A DNA stretch of 64,000 bases from an uncultured Prevotellaceae bacterium (lineage in GTDB: Bacteria > Bacteroidota > Bacteroidia > Bacteroidales > Bacteroidaceae), in NCBI GenBank assembly GCA_900319385.1, contig ONOG01000012.1, positions 1-64,000 on the forward strand, read 5' to 3'. How positions within the stretch are numbered: the first letter of the stretch is position 1; every line of letters begins with the position of its first letter. Positions 63,101-64,000 of the stretch are shown piece by piece. The notes under the pieces are model-generated. The model was not told the origin of the DNA. It did no database searches and saw only the letters and a program-made list of their open reading frames with translations. A program made the position numbers and the translations under genes.

Positions 63101-64000
63101 ATGAAGAACTACTGGCGCATGTACCTCACCGACACCGAGATGCAGCAGGCCGAACTCAGCGTCAGCGACCCCGCCGGTACGATCTTTATCAACGACATCG
63201 AGGTGCCGCAGGACTATTTCAACGGCCACCTCTTCGCCCCCGTCACCCTGCGTGCCGAGGCTCCCGCCGGATACCGCTTCGTCGGATGGAACGACCTGGG
63301 AGGAAACCTCGACGTTGAAACCGAGGAAATCTTCCCCTTGAACGACAGCTGGAAGTACTATGACCAGGGTTCGCTCGACGAGACAGGCTGGCAGGATGCC
63401 GACTACGACGACAGCGACTGGAGCACAGGCAATGCACCTCTGGGCTTCGGCAACAGCGGCAAGCCCATGAGCAACGCCGCCACGACGCTCGACTGGGGCT
63501 ACGACTCCAGCAACAAGCGCATCACGTACTACATGCGCAAGGAAATCACCCTCGACGAAGAGCCGAAGGAAGGCGACAGCTTCTACCTCGGCTACCAGCT
63601 CGACGACGGTGCACTGGTGTGGGTCAACGGCAAGGAGGCCGCCTCGTTCCATGTGCCCAGCGGCTCCAGCTACGACTTCTATACGAATCAGGACAACAAC
63701 TGGTACGTCGGCGACGACCCAGTCAGCGGATCATTCGCCATCGATGCCAGCCTCCTGCACAAGGGAACGAACGTCATCGCCGTCGAAGTGCACAACTGCA
63801 ACGGCACCAGCAGCGACCTCTGGTGGGATGCACAGCTCAGCTACATGCCTGCTTCGGGCGAAGCCGGCGGAGCAATCGTCAGCACCGACAACGAGTATGA
63901 AATGCCGCTCGGCACGAGCCTGAACCTCCAGGCAGTCTTCGAGAAACTGTCGGATGAGGAGCGTGCTGCCGAAGGCGTCACGCCGATACGTATCAACGAA
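60200..64000 (+). CDS. Large secreted CotH-kinase protein with Ig-like and lamin-tail domains (runs off right edge)
   Basis: The frame is open from ATG 60200 to the window end (1267 codons, incomplete). A signal peptide (MKKTMLTLLMLLGMGAATTQ) is followed by a galactose-binding-like domain (about 30-225) and a bacterial Ig-like domain (about 230-310, TGISLEPKTASLVFGETIQL). A lamin-tail domain comes next (about 315-440, FVFNEIMSGN; YDGWLELYNPTD), then a chitobiase-type beta segment (LRYTTDGTLPTL). A CotH kinase-like domain spans about 535-960 (MSIVADPKDLYDD; GRFRYILYDIDWAFRTSSD, where DxDW-like acidic residues match the kinase centre). A further beta-sandwich domain starts at about 1050. It is probably surface-attached or secreted; CotH proteins elsewhere phosphorylate proteins or act as adhesins. 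Confidence 0.82.
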   Translation, partial: MKKTMLTLLMLLGMGAATTQAQTDEWVDVTEAYIVNPSFSNNDYAGWTFTGSGEKFQSGSMEVYEQAFDLSVELNDVPNGHYRLSVQAYYRTGANSRQRRDDAKAGLDPVPAMLYANDDSQPLVNIYSEDTAPTTATSGGYWDYTENNGGGGWWDGGTVVARYPNDMTSGADAFSRDMYWQTLEFEVTDGTLHLGITNPEYVYYGWCMFDNFRLEYQGTVVDVTGISLEPKTASLVFGETIQLAATVEPENATFRKVTWTSDDPTIATVDQNGLVTAGTTVGTAYIYATTYDGYYDDLCEVTVSAPEFNKDQFVFNEIMSGNVDQFMDETYNYDGWLELYNPTDQAASLAGLWLSDDVTNLKKWHMPAAMGVVPAHGYKVIWFDNSGPKHPTQCAFNLDADGGTIYLSDTEGNLIVGQTYPEVITRMSYARTTDGGKMWDFTAQPTPGESNNGSQYTDEQLERPYVDKDGQLFEGSLTLTVDIPDGATLRYTTDGTLPTLDNGETSQTGVFTIEETTVFRFRLFQDGYLPSEVATRSYIYKDRDYTLPIMSIVADPKDLYDDTIGCYVRGTNGMRGRGQSSPANWNQDWERPVNFEYLVDGEDVLNQEVTFSVAGGWSRGWAPSSFKLKGNKKFGTSVSNDPVVSHQKHLDYPFFKDKPYIRNRTLQNRNAGNDIENGKPGRMTDAVLQRVALTSGIDLDGQSAEPVLYLINGQPATYSSFGYNRNPSGYINLNMREPNNKHYVYANYGWDDEEIDIWEMDVDSGYVQMCGDREAFEKLYDLSASASDPVVYEQIRDLLDIEEFQNYMAVCFYLGGTDWPHNNIKSFRNRQGGRFRYILYDIDWAFRTSSDAFNRFEGYYKTLHTFYPLYDVYDENGRAVANWHREVELVAIFCDLLQNDEFRRGFIDRFCITGGSVYEPTRAAQVINEFAERKKDMLVYDGLPNSMNLASELIGNLTNREPTMTRAMKNYWRMYLTDTEMQQAELSVSDPAGTIFINDIEVPQDYFNGHLFAPVTLRAEAPAGYRFVGWNDLGGNLDVETEEIFPLNDSWKYYDQGSLDETGWQDADYDDSDWSTGNAPLGFGNSGKPMSNAATTLDWGYDSSNKRITYYMRKEITLDEEPKEGDSFYLGYQLDDGALVWVNGKEAASFHVPSGSSYDFYTNQDNNWYVGDDPVSGSFAIDASLLHKGTNVIAVEVHNCNGTSSDLWWDAQLSYMPASGEAGGAIVSTDNEYEMPLGTSLNLQAVFEKLSDEERAAEGVTPIRINE

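Noticed and set aside
60557..63652. A 1031-codon open frame on the minus strand
   Set aside because: It is the shadow of the CotH-kinase gene on the plus strand, which has a signal peptide, ordered domains and an upstream -7 box.

Overview
The window looks like a chromosome segment of a Bacteroidales bacterium, most likely a Prevotella-like species. The supporting signs are TAnnTTTG-type -7 promoter boxes in front of many genes, absence of clear Shine-Dalgarno sites, an HU gene of the Bacteroidetes HU-HIG type, a UpxY/NusG-like antiterminator, DUF4105 and CHAT-TPR secreted proteins, and a surface protein with a type IX-like C-terminal tail. Core genes are GC-rich, while the restriction locus (1-4.4 kb) and most of the polysaccharide locus (about 10.8-19 kb) are clearly AT-richer, which suggests acquisition. 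No tools were run; functional calls rest on motifs I recognise.

Layout. (1) 1-570: the edge of an integrated element, with the start of a tyrosine recombinase running off the left end, a 48-bp tandem duplication in front of it, and the 3' half of a tRNA-Met that marks the attachment site. (2) 570-4.8 kb: decayed HTH-regulator and other gene fragments, a possible structured RNA, then an overlapping mcrB-mcrC type IV restriction pair and a MutT gene. (3) 5.07-19.5 kb, minus strand: a surface-polysaccharide locus with bacillosamine-type sugar genes (dehydratase, aminotransferase, acetyltransferase), a nucleotidyltransferase, two GT4, one GT2 and one GT8 glycosyltransferase, an EpsG-like polymerase, two hexapeptide acetyltransferases, a Wzx flippase and two broken epimerase genes. 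A DUF4160/DUF2442 pair lies inside it on the opposite strand. An 11-G tract near an acetyltransferase/glycosyltransferase junction is a phase-variation candidate. (4) 19.6-22.1 kb: HU-HIG, NfeD-like protein and a UpxY-like antiterminator with an unusual helical C-terminal extension. (5) 22.5-25.9 kb: three-gene envelope operon (DUF4105 protein, secreted surface protein, 59-residue peptide). (6) 25.9-27.5 kb: gene-free and dense in three families of dispersed palindromic repeats.

(7) 27.5-34.1 kb, plus strand: a complete histidine-degradation operon (ftcD-hutU-hutH-hutI) converting histidine to glutamate and feeding C1 units into folate. (8) 34.25-46.0 kb, minus strand: eight tightly packed genes for envelope proteins, including two tandem secreted TPR-CHAT (caspase-like) proteases, a TMEM43-like membrane protein, a YARHG protein, a lipoprotein and three secreted proteins of unknown function. 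This is my best candidate for an undescribed system. (9) 46.3-58.3 kb: housekeeping genes (GlsB-like protein, patatin, speA, a four-helix-bundle cassette, aroK, topA, an M16 peptidase, a GxxExxY protein, nadB). (10) 58.4-64 kb: a PBP4-type carboxypeptidase and a large secreted CotH-kinase protein that runs off the right end.

Dispersed repeats are prominent. They comprise a four-unit 21-22-bp palindromic array in four copies, a MITE-like element with about 26-bp inverted termini in three copies, and a compound palindrome in two places. Low-complexity intergenic repeats have also apparently entered several coding regions as linkers.
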